Made by a program: the position numbers and the translations under genes
Shown here: positions 55,835 to 63,378 of the stretch, one piece after another
How the letters are laid out: every line of letters starts with the position of its first letter
Numbering within the stretch: the stretch's first letter is position 1
The notes under the pieces: model-generated
What the model saw: only the letters and a program-made list of their open reading frames with translations
The model's database searches: none
What the model was told of the DNA's origin: nothing
Assembly (NCBI RefSeq): GCF_029853675.1
Contig: NZ_CP122539.1
Span: forward strand, 1,543,001 to 1,607,000
Reading direction: 5' to 3'
Source: Tenacibaculum tangerinum
GTDB taxonomy: Bacteria; Bacteroidota; Bacteroidia; Flavobacteriales; Flavobacteriaceae
Length of the DNA stretch: 64,000 bases

Positions 55835-56425
55835 CTAAGTAAAAATTAGGTGCTTATTTTTATCATAAAAATCGATAATGTCATCAAAATACATTACAAC
55901 AGGAACAGTTTTAGATCCTAAATAATTTAAAGAATTTCCTATCTGATTTGTTTTAATTCCCATAGCATTCATTACTCTTAATAACTTACTATCACACTCT
56001 GCAAAAACAACTGAATTTTTATACTTACATACAGGTTCTAATGCTTTCACCATTAACTTTTTAAAAAGCGATCTGTTACCTTTTTTTACAGCAAATCGTC
56101 CTATATGCCATGTGTGTCTTATCGGAGAATTTCCAATAACTTCTATTGGGTTAATCTTAAAAACTCTTTGAATGGGTAAAATGTCTCTATAGTTCCATTT
56201 TACTAATCTTATAGAGCCCTGTATTTCATTATCATCATTTTTAAAAACAAAGATTCTTGAGTTTTTTAAAAAACCTACCTCTTCTTTGTATATTTCTTTA
56301 TAATCACTCTTTAAGCTGATATTTGTTTCTTCATCATAGTGATAGTTAAAATTTTGTTGAATAACAAATTTTATTATTTCAGAGATTTCTTTTCTTTCGA
56401 CTGGGGAACTAATATTAAAACTCAT
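55835..56425 (-). CDS. FeeM/GNAT-like acyltransferase-type protein
   Basis: 196 residues, no membrane segment. The middle part has HTWHIGRFAVKKGNRS (about 108-123), like the E-I-G-R-F-A-V segment of N-acyl amino acid synthases and LuxI-type GNAT folds, with a preceding strand IQGSIRLV. Ends MYFDDIIDFYDKN. Could acylate an amino acid or peptide. Divergent from the LuxR gene and near the ThiF-like gene. Function not known. Confidence 0.6.
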   Translation of the reverse strand: MSFNISSPVERKEISEIIKFVIQQNFNYHYDEETNISLKSDYKEIYKEEVGFLKNSRIFVFKNDDNEIQGSIRLVKWNYRDILPIQRVFKINPIEVIGNSPIRHTWHIGRFAVKKGNRSLFKKLMVKALEPVCKYKNSVVFAECDSKLLRVMNAMGIKTNQIGNSLNYLGSKTVPVVMYFDDIIDFYDKNKHLIFT

Positions 56426-56471
56426 AGATACTAATTATTTATATAGTCAAATTTATCCTTAGAAAAGCAAG

Positions 56472-56540
56472 TTTCTACTACACTTAAGAGTAGAAAAGTA
56501 ATTTATGTTAAAAAACTACTCAAAAAGGTAGTTTTTTAAC
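56472..56540. promoter_or_regulatory. Two inverted repeats in the divergent region
   Basis: TTTCTACT (56472-56479) / AGTAGAAA (56489-56496), then a perfect 13-bp stem GTTAAAAAACTAC (56507-56519) / GTAGTTTTTTAAC (56528-56540). Both neighbouring genes start away from it, so an ordinary gene-end terminator is not expected; operator or attenuator is possible. Confidence 0.45.
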
Positions 56541-56594
56541 ACGTATTTCTTATTTTTTTATTAGTTTTACAATAAGTCCTCGAAATTTATAGTA

Positions 56595-57356
56595 ATGAAG
56601 AAAAAAATTGATGATTTTTTCTCTATCAAAAATAGTGTTGACTCTATTTTAGATGAAGAACGAAAAAAAGCGGCTGACTATTTATCGGCTGTAAAGGCTT
56701 TTGCTAGAGTAACCTATAAAAGCATATATATAATTGATTATGAAAAGAAAGGTTTTGAGTATGTTTCTGAAAACCCTCTTTTTTTATGTGGACATACTGC
56801 CGAAGAAGTTCAAAAAATGGGGTATGCTTTTTATTTTAATTATGTAGAAGAAAAAGATTTGGACTTATTGTTATCCATTAACACAATTGGTTTTGACTTT
56901 TATGACAAACTTCCTATAGAGGATAGATTGCACTACACTATTTCGTACGATTTTCATATAGAAAATAAGGAATCTAAAAAAATATTAATCAATCAAAAAT
57001 TAACACCAATATTTTTGACAAGCGAGGGTAAAATTTGGAAGGCAATGTGTATTGTTTCTTTATCTACGGAAGAAAAATCTGGAAACATAAGAATATACAG
57101 AGAGGGAGATAACATTATAAATTATTACGATTTAAAAGGAAATTACTGGAAAAAGATAAAAAAAATAGAATTAACTAAAAGAGAGAAAGAGATATTAAGA
57201 TTTTCAATTAGGGGTTTTACAATCAACGAAATTGCTAAATCTATTTTTGTCTGTTCTGACACTGTAAAATTCCATAGAAAAAAACTATTTGAAAAATTAG
57301 AAGTAGCCAATATAGCTGAGGCTATATCATACACGATAAATAATAAGTTAATTTAG
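56595..57356 (+). CDS. LuxR-family transcriptional regulator with PAS-like sensor
   Basis: 253 residues. N-terminal 30-180 looks like a PAS fold (YIIDYEKKGFEYVSENPLFLCG). C-terminal LuxR helix-turn-helix with LTKREKEILRFSIRGFTINE and the VKFHRKKLFEKL recognition helix (about 195-250). Probably controls the neighbouring FeeM-like, ThiF-like or peptide genes. Convergent with the ThiF-like gene, 2 bp apart. Confidence 0.85.
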   Translation: MKKKIDDFFSIKNSVDSILDEERKKAADYLSAVKAFARVTYKSIYIIDYEKKGFEYVSENPLFLCGHTAEEVQKMGYAFYFNYVEEKDLDLLLSINTIGFDFYDKLPIEDRLHYTISYDFHIENKESKKILINQKLTPIFLTSEGKIWKAMCIVSLSTEEKSGNIRIYREGDNIINYYDLKGNYWKKIKKIELTKREKEILRFSIRGFTINEIAKSIFVCSDTVKFHRKKLFEKLEVANIAEAISYTINNKLI

Positions 57357-57358
57357 CA

Positions 57359-58108
57359 TCACTCAATTGTTGACATATAAAACTCAGGAAATATTTTTAG
57401 TTTTTTATTGGTCGCTATTTTGTACAACAAGTTTGTACAAATAGACGCTACTAACCAAGATGCAACCGCAAGTTGAGGTGGTGGTAATGTTTCTTTTTCT
57501 TTCTTGTAAGATTCAACTATATCTTCAAGCCAGTTTTGAGGCTTTCCCCAAAACTTCATATAGCTTGAAACATATTCCACAACATGTAGTTCATTAAAAC
57601 TCTTCTTATCTCTTACTATAGAATTTAAAGGCAAGCTACTGGAATCAATCACAACTACCAAACCTCCCCAGCCAAGATTGTAAGGGTGTAAAACTGGTAT
57701 TTGTTTCTCCCTACATATTTGATCAAATAAAATAGGGATATTTGTAGTAAAATCAAGTGCATTTATTGCTATTTGATGTCCATCAATTATTGATTTAATA
57801 TTTTTTTTGTTTATAAAACAATTATACGTTTGAATTTTAGCATTTGAATTAATATTTAAAAGTCTTTTTTTTAAAGCCATTACTTTACTTATGCCAATAT
57901 CATCTTCAATATAATTTTGTCTATTTAAATTGGTTAACTCTACAAAATCACCATCTACAATAGTAATATTTTCAAAGCCAAATCGTAATGCACACTCCGC
58001 AATAACACTTCCTATACCTGCTCCTCCTAGTAGGATAGGAATTTGTTTAATCTTTTGCTGATCTGCATTATCAAGGTAAATTCTATTTCTATTATATCTC
58101 ATTTCCAA
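57359..58108 (-). CDS. ThiF/MoeB-type E1-like adenylating enzyme
   Basis: 249 residues. Nucleotide-binding GGAGIGS at 28-34, DGDFVELTNLNRQ at 52-64 (Asp, Arg and the following Lys75 as in ThiF). The usual catalytic Cys region is not evident, and the CxxC zinc pair is missing. Such shortened enzymes adenylate a protein C-terminus or a small carboxylate in peptide-modification clusters. Substrate unknown. Confidence 0.82.
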   Translation of the reverse strand: MEMRYNRNRIYLDNADQQKIKQIPILLGGAGIGSVIAECALRFGFENITIVDGDFVELTNLNRQNYIEDDIGISKVMALKKRLLNINSNAKIQTYNCFINKKNIKSIIDGHQIAINALDFTTNIPILFDQICREKQIPVLHPYNLGWGGLVVVIDSSSLPLNSIVRDKKSFNELHVVEYVSSYMKFWGKPQNWLEDIVESYKKEKETLPPPQLAVASWLVASICTNLLYKIATNKKLKIFPEFYMSTIE

Positions 58109-58111
58109 AAA

Positions 58112-58129
58112 TGTACAATATATTGTACA
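58112..58129. promoter_or_regulatory. Perfect 18-bp palindrome, likely operator of the ThiF-like gene
   Basis: TGTACAATATATTGTACA lies 3-21 bp upstream of the ThiF-like ATG, overlapping the end of the -7 box, where a repressor would block transcription. Confidence 0.6.
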
Positions 58130-58135
58130 AATATA
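58128..58135 (-). promoter_or_regulatory. Bacteroidota-type -7 box for the ThiF-like gene
   Basis: TATATTTG on the minus strand, giving a very short leader. Confidence 0.5.
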
Positions 58136-58180
58136 ACTTTAATAAGTTACTATAACACTACTCTTTGAGGTAGTCTCTTG

Positions 58181-58309
58181 AAAAGCCCACAGACCTGCTT
58201 ATGGTACCGATGGGGACTATTTTTCTAAACCATCTGCTGAAGATGTTTTTGAAAAAGTATACGAAATTATGCACGAAGCAAAACCAACCAAATTTAAGAG
58301 TTTGTATTA
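58181..58309 (+). repeat. Right copy of the island-flanking 129-bp repeat
   Basis: Orphan 3' end of the E1 gene (AAAAGCCCACAGACC ... AGTTTGTATTA). No upstream part of the gene is here. Followed by a perfect terminator that probably was the original terminator of the E1 gene. Confidence 0.92.
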
Positions 58310-58331
58310 AACTCACTGTAATATAAAAAAC

Positions 58332-58369
58332 AAAAAATACCGTGAATTTTAAATTCACGGTATTTTTTA
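58332..58369. terminator. Strong bidirectional terminator
   Basis: Perfect stem around TACCGTGAATTT / AAATTCACGGTA with A-run and T-run. Confidence 0.85.
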
Positions 58370-58382
58370 TCCCTAAGCCTAT

Positions 58383-59654
58383 TTATTTTCGCAATAAACT
58401 ATTCCCAATAGCACACTGTAAACAACGTTTTTTTGAGCAATAATTATTTTTAAGCTCCAATAAGGCTTGCGTTTCAAAAGCATTTTTTCCTTTAATTTTG
58501 AGTTCAGAAAATTTACTTATAATCGAATTTTTTTCAGGTTGTAACTCTTGTATCAAATTCAATAAACTGTCTTCTTCAACCTCTCCTCTAGCCTGCTGAT
58601 ACGCAAATTTCAAAGGAATGATGGTATTGATAATTAACAGATCTACAAAACCTTTAGTGAGTTTTTTAGGTGACTTCTTTGAGGTCGTTTGAAAGGTATA
58701 ATGCACTTTCCAGAAATCATTTACTTCGATAGTAAACAACCCATAAATTTCTATCACGCTGTCCGCTTTCATCAAAACTGAAAACAATTTTTGATACTTA
58801 TAGTACAAAGATACCAGTTGTGCTATCCGAATCGTAGGAAAGTTGCTGGGTCGCATTCTAAAAAACTGAAAATGATGTTTTGGCAATGGTTTTAGCTTGT
58901 ATTTATGTTTCAGGTAGGTATATTCTTTTTGTAGTTTTTCATAATAGCTATCTTCTATTTCATCTTCTAAAAAACCTGCTTGTCCGAACAATAAAGCTGA
59001 CAACTGTTCTTCCTTGAAGCGTACTTTACGCAACACAGAAAAATCAAACGATTGTGCTAGTTGTAAAAAAGCAGTTCCGTTTACTTTTAATCCAAAATTC
59101 TTAGCTAACAACTGAAATAATACCGCCTCATAATCATTATGAAACTTTTGTAACAACTCTCTAATTGCAATAGACTTGTGCTCTAATCGTTCGAAATACA
59201 AGCGCTCCAACCAGTTATTCAGTAAAAAAGAGCTTACTTCAGGTATCTGTTTTTCACAAGGAATCCAACGTTGCTCTTTTGAAAACAGTTTTTCATAGTT
59301 TTGTAAAACATCTTTTGGGGCTATTTTTTGTAGCTCTAAAGTAGTGAGTGGATGATTATTCTTCATGAAAACATCCGTATCATGTTCCCATACAACATGT
59401 AAAATAACGGCATCGTAATTCACATCTTTTTCATGATGGTGTACATACCAATCAGATGATTTTATGTGAATTTCAATATTTCCTACCCATAGCTGACGAT
59501 CAATTTTCAATGTTGCATTTAAAAAATCAGGTCCAGAATTAGTGTTATATCCTCCCGAATTTATAATTTCTATAGATTCGTTTTTTACAGACTGTAAGTT
59601 GGCTTGATTAAATAATTTGTACTGCCACAAAAAATGTAGAAAATCTTCCTTCAT
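58383..59654 (-). CDS. DUF2851 family protein
   Basis: 423 residues. Characteristic N-terminal MKEDFLHFLWQYKLF and GPDFLNATLKI...WVGNIEIHIKSSDWYVHHHEKD; four Cys near the C-terminus (YCSKKRCLQCAIG) may bind metal. The nuclease-like core (Asp/Glu/Lys in the early part) has been noted for the family, but no activity is established. No operon partners. Confidence 0.85.
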   Translation of the reverse strand: MKEDFLHFLWQYKLFNQANLQSVKNESIEIINSGGYNTNSGPDFLNATLKIDRQLWVGNIEIHIKSSDWYVHHHEKDVNYDAVILHVVWEHDTDVFMKNNHPLTTLELQKIAPKDVLQNYEKLFSKEQRWIPCEKQIPEVSSFLLNNWLERLYFERLEHKSIAIRELLQKFHNDYEAVLFQLLAKNFGLKVNGTAFLQLAQSFDFSVLRKVRFKEEQLSALLFGQAGFLEDEIEDSYYEKLQKEYTYLKHKYKLKPLPKHHFQFFRMRPSNFPTIRIAQLVSLYYKYQKLFSVLMKADSVIEIYGLFTIEVNDFWKVHYTFQTTSKKSPKKLTKGFVDLLIINTIIPLKFAYQQARGEVEEDSLLNLIQELQPEKNSIISKFSELKIKGKNAFETQALLELKNNYCSKKRCLQCAIGNSLLRK

Positions 59655-59744
59655 TAGCTTTTTTATCTTACAAGATACAAAATATTCTTATAATGCTATC
59701 AATTTTTATGATTCCAAGTATTTCTCAACGACCATATATTCTAC

Positions 59745-59752
59745 TATTTTTG
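59745..59752 (+). promoter_or_regulatory. Bacteroidota-type -7 box for the nitroreductase gene
   Basis: TATTTTTG, 20 bp before the ATG at 59772. Confidence 0.45.
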
Positions 59753-59771
59753 TAACATCAAAATAAACCAC

Positions 59772-60401
59772 ATGAATAGCATAGAAAATTTACAATGGCG
59801 CTACGCTGTAAAAAAATTTGACGAACATAAATTTCTTTCCGAAGAACAACTCAATATTTTAAAAGAAGCTTTTAACCTAACGGCTACCTCGTACGGATTA
59901 CAACCTGTTAAAATGGTCGTATTAAAGGATAAAGACGTACAACAACAATTAGTTGCTCATTCTTGGAACCAACATCAAGTGGTGCAAGCTTCTCACTTAC
60001 TAGTGCTATGTATTCCTAAAACATTAACTACTACCGATGTTGAGAACTACTTTAAATTAGTAAAAGATATTCGAAATACACCTGATGAAATTTTAAATCC
60101 ATTTAAAGAATTCTTAGTAAACGATATCAAAAATAAATCTCCAGAAGTATTGTTTCATTGGATGAAAAACCAGGCCTATATTGCACTGGGAAACCTAATG
60201 ACTGTAGCTGCCAATGAAAAAATTGATAGCTGTCCCATGGAAGGTTTTGTTCCTGAAAAATATGATGAAATCTTAGGCTTAGAAAAATACGGCTTGCAAT
60301 CGGTTTTGGCACTTCCCGTAGGTTTTAGAGCAGAAGACGACTATATGAAAGATCTTAAAAAGGTTCGTAAAAAAACAGAAGAAGTAGTTATAGAACTGTA
60401 A
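59772..60401 (+). CDS. NAD(P)H-dependent oxidoreductase, nitroreductase family
   Basis: 209 residues of the NfsB/YdgI type: FMN-binding RYAVKKFD near 10-17, ATSYGLQPVKMVV near 37-49, and the late segment YGLQSVLALPVGFRAEDD. FMN-dependent reduction of nitroaromatics or quinones. Single gene. Confidence 0.9.
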   Translation: MNSIENLQWRYAVKKFDEHKFLSEEQLNILKEAFNLTATSYGLQPVKMVVLKDKDVQQQLVAHSWNQHQVVQASHLLVLCIPKTLTTTDVENYFKLVKDIRNTPDEILNPFKEFLVNDIKNKSPEVLFHWMKNQAYIALGNLMTVAANEKIDSCPMEGFVPEKYDEILGLEKYGLQSVLALPVGFRAEDDYMKDLKKVRKKTEEVVIEL

Positions 60402-60411
60402 TTTTTTAATT

Positions 60412-60486
60412 GTTACTTACGAATTATAAATTTGCGTGAGCTAAAAACTAAATTAGTACATTCGTACTTTATAATTCGTAAGTAAC
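60412..60486. repeat. 19-bp perfect inverted repeat before the symporter gene
   Basis: GTTACTTACGAATTATAAA (60412-60430) and its exact complement at 60468-60486, 37 bp apart, ending 3 bp before the symporter ATG. Could be a hairpin in the transcript or a palindromic mobile unit. Confidence 0.7.
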
Positions 60487-60489
60487 CCT

Positions 60490-61932
60490 ATGCAACCACT
60501 ACATATACTCCTCCTTATCTTAGCCTATTTCGGTGTATTAATTCTTATTTCGCACATTACAGGTAAGTCGGCAAACAATCAAACATTTTTTAAGGCAAAT
60601 AACTCTTCCCCTTGGTACTTAGTTGCTTTTGGTATGATTGGCGCTTCACTATCAGGTGTTACTTTTATCTCTGTGCCGGGTTGGGTTGAAGGAAACAAAA
60701 TGAGCTATATGCAAATGGTACTAGGCTATGTATTAGGGTATGCTGTTATTGGGCTGGTGTTACTTCCGCTTTATTACCGATTAAATCTAACTTCTATTTA
60801 TACTTATTTAGAAGAACGTTTTGGTAGGTACTCCTATAAAACAGGTGCTTCATTTTTCTTACTCTCTAGAACTATTGGTGCTGCCTTTCGCTTATTTTTA
60901 GTGGCTTATGTATTACAACTTATTTTGTTCAATGATTATGGAATTCCGTTTTGGGTAACCGTAACCATTACCATTTTACTAATTTGGCTATATACTTTTA
61001 AAGGAGGAATTAAAACTATTGTATGGACAGATACCTTACAAACTTTGTTCATGCTAATTGCCGTTGGTGTATGTATTGTGATGATAAAGAATGAAATGCA
61101 AATTGATAATTTGTTTTCATATATCGCAGACAATCGCTTATCAAAAACCTTCTTTTTTGACGATGTAAAAGCAGGAAATTATTTCTGGAAACAGTTTTTT
61201 TCTGGAGCTTTTATTTCGATTGTAATGACAGGATTAGATCAAGATATGATGCAAAAAAACCTAACGTGTCGAAATTTAAAAGACGCACAAAAAAATATGT
61301 TTTGGTTTACTATCGTGTTAGTCATTGTAAATTTTTTCTTCTTAGCTCTTGGAGTATTGTTAACAGATTATGCCACCGCAAATGAAATCAATGCGCATAA
61401 AGACGAATTATTTCCTACCATAGCCATGAGTGGCGATTTGGGCATCGCTACGTCGCTGTTCTTTTTATTAGGTTTAATTGCTGCTGCTTACTCAAGTGCC
61501 GATAGCGCATTAACCTCTTTAACCACTTCGTTTAGCATCGATATTCTTGAAGTAGAAAAAAAGAAAGACAAAGAAGAACAGGAACGTATTCGTAAAAAAA
61601 TACATGTACTTTTCTCTTTTATTTTAGTAGCCACTATCTTAATTTTTAGGTATTCCATTGCTGATAAAAGTGTGATTGCAAAAATATTTCAGTTTGCTGG
61701 TTATACCTATGGTCCACTATTAGGTTTATATGCTTTCGGATTATTTACCAAACTAGACATAAAAGATAAATTGGTACCCATAGTTTGCTTAATTGCTCCC
61801 ATAGTAACTTATTTTATAAGTTTTTACAGCAAAGAGCAGTTCGGGTTTGATTTTGGTTTCTTTATACTAATAGTAAACGGATGCTTAACTTTCTTAGGAT
61901 TGTTGGCCATTAAAACATCAAAAAATGCCTAA
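60490..61932 (+). CDS. Sodium:solute symporter (SSF family)
   Basis: 480 residues, about 13 membrane helices. Motifs GMIGASLSGVTFISVPGWV near 52-70 and the RTIGAAFRLFLVAYV stretch near 126-140 are of the sodium/glucose-type fold. Substrate not known. The next small gene overlaps its stop by 8 bp. Confidence 0.9.
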   Translation: MQPLHILLLILAYFGVLILISHITGKSANNQTFFKANNSSPWYLVAFGMIGASLSGVTFISVPGWVEGNKMSYMQMVLGYVLGYAVIGLVLLPLYYRLNLTSIYTYLEERFGRYSYKTGASFFLLSRTIGAAFRLFLVAYVLQLILFNDYGIPFWVTVTITILLIWLYTFKGGIKTIVWTDTLQTLFMLIAVGVCIVMIKNEMQIDNLFSYIADNRLSKTFFFDDVKAGNYFWKQFFSGAFISIVMTGLDQDMMQKNLTCRNLKDAQKNMFWFTIVLVIVNFFFLALGVLLTDYATANEINAHKDELFPTIAMSGDLGIATSLFFLLGLIAAAYSSADSALTSLTTSFSIDILEVEKKKDKEEQERIRKKIHVLFSFILVATILIFRYSIADKSVIAKIFQFAGYTYGPLLGLYAFGLFTKLDIKDKLVPIVCLIAPIVTYFISFYSKEQFGFDFGFFILIVNGCLTFLGLLAIKTSKNA

Positions 61933-62101
61933 AAAAGGAAAAGCAAAAAACACAGTGAACAAAGCAAAACATACACGCTTGCTAAAACAGAAAGAAAATA
62001 AACTTCGTTTAGAAAAACAGCGAACTAAAGAACGTTTGAAGGCAATTATTAAAAAAGCAAACGAGCAAAAAGAAATAAGTACTAATACAATTTACGAATA
62101 A
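61925..62101 (+). CDS. Small basic coiled-coil protein
   Basis: 58 residues, Lys/Arg-rich, one predicted helix (about 18-50), starting MPKKGKAKNTVNKAKH. Overlaps the symporter stop (ATGCCTAA), so translation is coupled. May bind nucleic acid; not recognised as a family. Confidence 0.6.
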   Translation: MPKKGKAKNTVNKAKHTRLLKQKENKLRLEKQRTKERLKAIIKKANEQKEISTNTIYE

Positions 62102-62682
62102 TTTTTTCATGTACTGTCAGTTCGAGACAACAGACAAAAAATTGTCAAGCAAATGTAATGACAGCTATAGAGTTATTTTTGAAAGACAAATTACTTTGAT
62201 TAACGAGAATACTAAAAAGCACCTCGTCATAAGCAGACTAGCCAAAAATAACACCGCAAGAATCGTTAAAAATTAAAATCTGTTTGGGTGGTAGCGAGTT
62301 ATTTTAATTTAGACTCGAAGATGGTTATTTTTAAGTGCAGGCTGGTTAAGACTAGATTTTTTGTCTTGTTTTATCCTGAGCGTAGCCGAAGGGTTCTCAT
62401 CAATGGAAAAAGAAAAACAGTTTAGAAAAAAGAGTATTCCATGTAAAATCTAAGTCGTCAAGAAAAGATGTCAATGGTAGTGGTTTTTAAGAATGGTAAT
62501 GAGTTAAAAAGTATACGTTGGCTACGCTAAGTAAAGCTATCGAGAACCAAGCTTCACTTCTCGATACAAAATTGTTTTCATTTCATTCAACTAATTTTAC
62601 TCGAAGAGACAATAGACCTAAATGCGAAATAAGAAACCATAAATCGTATAACAACACGGAAAGCACTTTAAAATAATAAGTC
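62102..62682 (+). other. Gene-free, repeat-like region
   Basis: No gene found. Contains CCTGAGCGTAGCCGAAGGG (about 62374-62392), a motif found between genes in many Bacteroidota genomes, and a palindrome TATCGAGAA (62538-62546) / TTCTCGATA (62558-62566). Confidence 0.6.
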
Positions 62683-62713
62683 ATAAAAAAAACGAGCAAA
62701 ACTCGTTTTTTTT
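62683..62713 (-). terminator. Terminator after the DUF6952 gene
   Basis: AAAAAACGAG / CTCGTTTTTT stem with T-run on both strands. Confidence 0.8.
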
Positions 62714-62969
62714 ATTTATCAATAGAACCTAAAACACGTTGCATAAAACTGTTCAATGCTTCTTTTTTAGGTGTTCCTTCTTTAATCATTTTATGAACTT
62801 CAATCGCCCCATACATATTTGAGATTAGTTCACCAATTACATCCAATTCTTCATCTTTTAATGACGGAACTTCTGTAAGAGCCTCTAAAGTTTCAATGGT
62901 TTCTAATAGGTAGTCTTGGTCGTTTTCTTCAATAAATGAAGTTAAGTGTTTAATTACAGGTAATTTCAT
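62712..62969 (-). CDS. DUF6952 family protein
   Basis: 85 residues from the ATG at 62969 (the TTG 6 bp earlier overlaps the thioredoxin stop). Mainly helical, acidic: MKLPVIKHLTSFIEENDQDY, then EGTPKKEALNSFMQRVLGS. Follows the thioredoxin gene by 2 bp, as in other flavobacteria. Unknown function, perhaps linked to peroxiredoxin/thioredoxin. Confidence 0.8.
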   Translation of the reverse strand: MKLPVIKHLTSFIEENDQDYLLETIETLEALTEVPSLKDEELDVIGELISNMYGAIEVHKMIKEGTPKKEALNSFMQRVLGSIDK

Positions 62970-62971
62970 AA

Positions 62972-63280
62972 TCAAGCAACTTCGTTTACTAAATCCTTCA
63001 ATACATCAAACTTGTTTGTTTGTGTTTGATTAAAAAACTTACCATCTACAAAAGTTGCAAATGTTGGTAAATTACTCACATCGGCTAATTTTCTACTTTC
63101 AGGAAACTTTTCAGCATCAGCAATAACGAAAACTATATCGTCATTTTCAGAAGATAACTTCTTAAACTTCGGTTTCATGATACGGCAGTTACCACACCAA
63201 GTAGCCGAAAACTGAACTATTACCTTTTTGTTATCTGCGACAATTTCCGATAAATTATCTTGACTTAATTCTTGTAACAT
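62972..63280 (-). CDS. Thioredoxin-family protein
   Basis: 102 residues, thioredoxin fold. Active site WCGNC (C29, C32) differs from WCGPC; cis-Pro in SNLPTFATF. Reduces disulfides, probably of the peroxiredoxin encoded just upstream. Co-transcribed with DUF6952. Confidence 0.9.
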   Translation of the reverse strand: MLQELSQDNLSEIVADNKKVIVQFSATWCGNCRIMKPKFKKLSSENDDIVFVIADAEKFPESRKLADVSNLPTFATFVDGKFFNQTQTNKFDVLKDLVNEVA

Positions 63281-63301
63281 AAACTTAAAATTGATTCTTT
63301 C

Positions 63302-63360
63302 GAAAGGAAGGAGCTCGTGTTCGACCCCTTCACCTATCTTACACGAGCATATTTCCTTTC
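63302..63360 (-). terminator. Long hairpin between peroxiredoxin and thioredoxin genes
   Basis: GAAAGGAA + GCTCGTGT (63302-63320) pair with ACACGAGC + TTCCTTTC (63341-63360). Probably partial terminator setting different expression levels. Confidence 0.6.
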
Positions 63361-63378
63361 TTTAGTAAGTTAAATATC

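Noticed and set aside
48533..58309. Integrase-made genomic island with attachment sites
   Set aside because: The flanking repeat is a gene end as expected for att sites, but there is no integrase inside, the repeat is long and the differences are synonymous, which fits homologous exchange better.
58158..58358. 66-codon open frame on the minus strand
   Set aside because: It is antisense to the orphan 129-bp E1 gene end and the terminator; no independent support.
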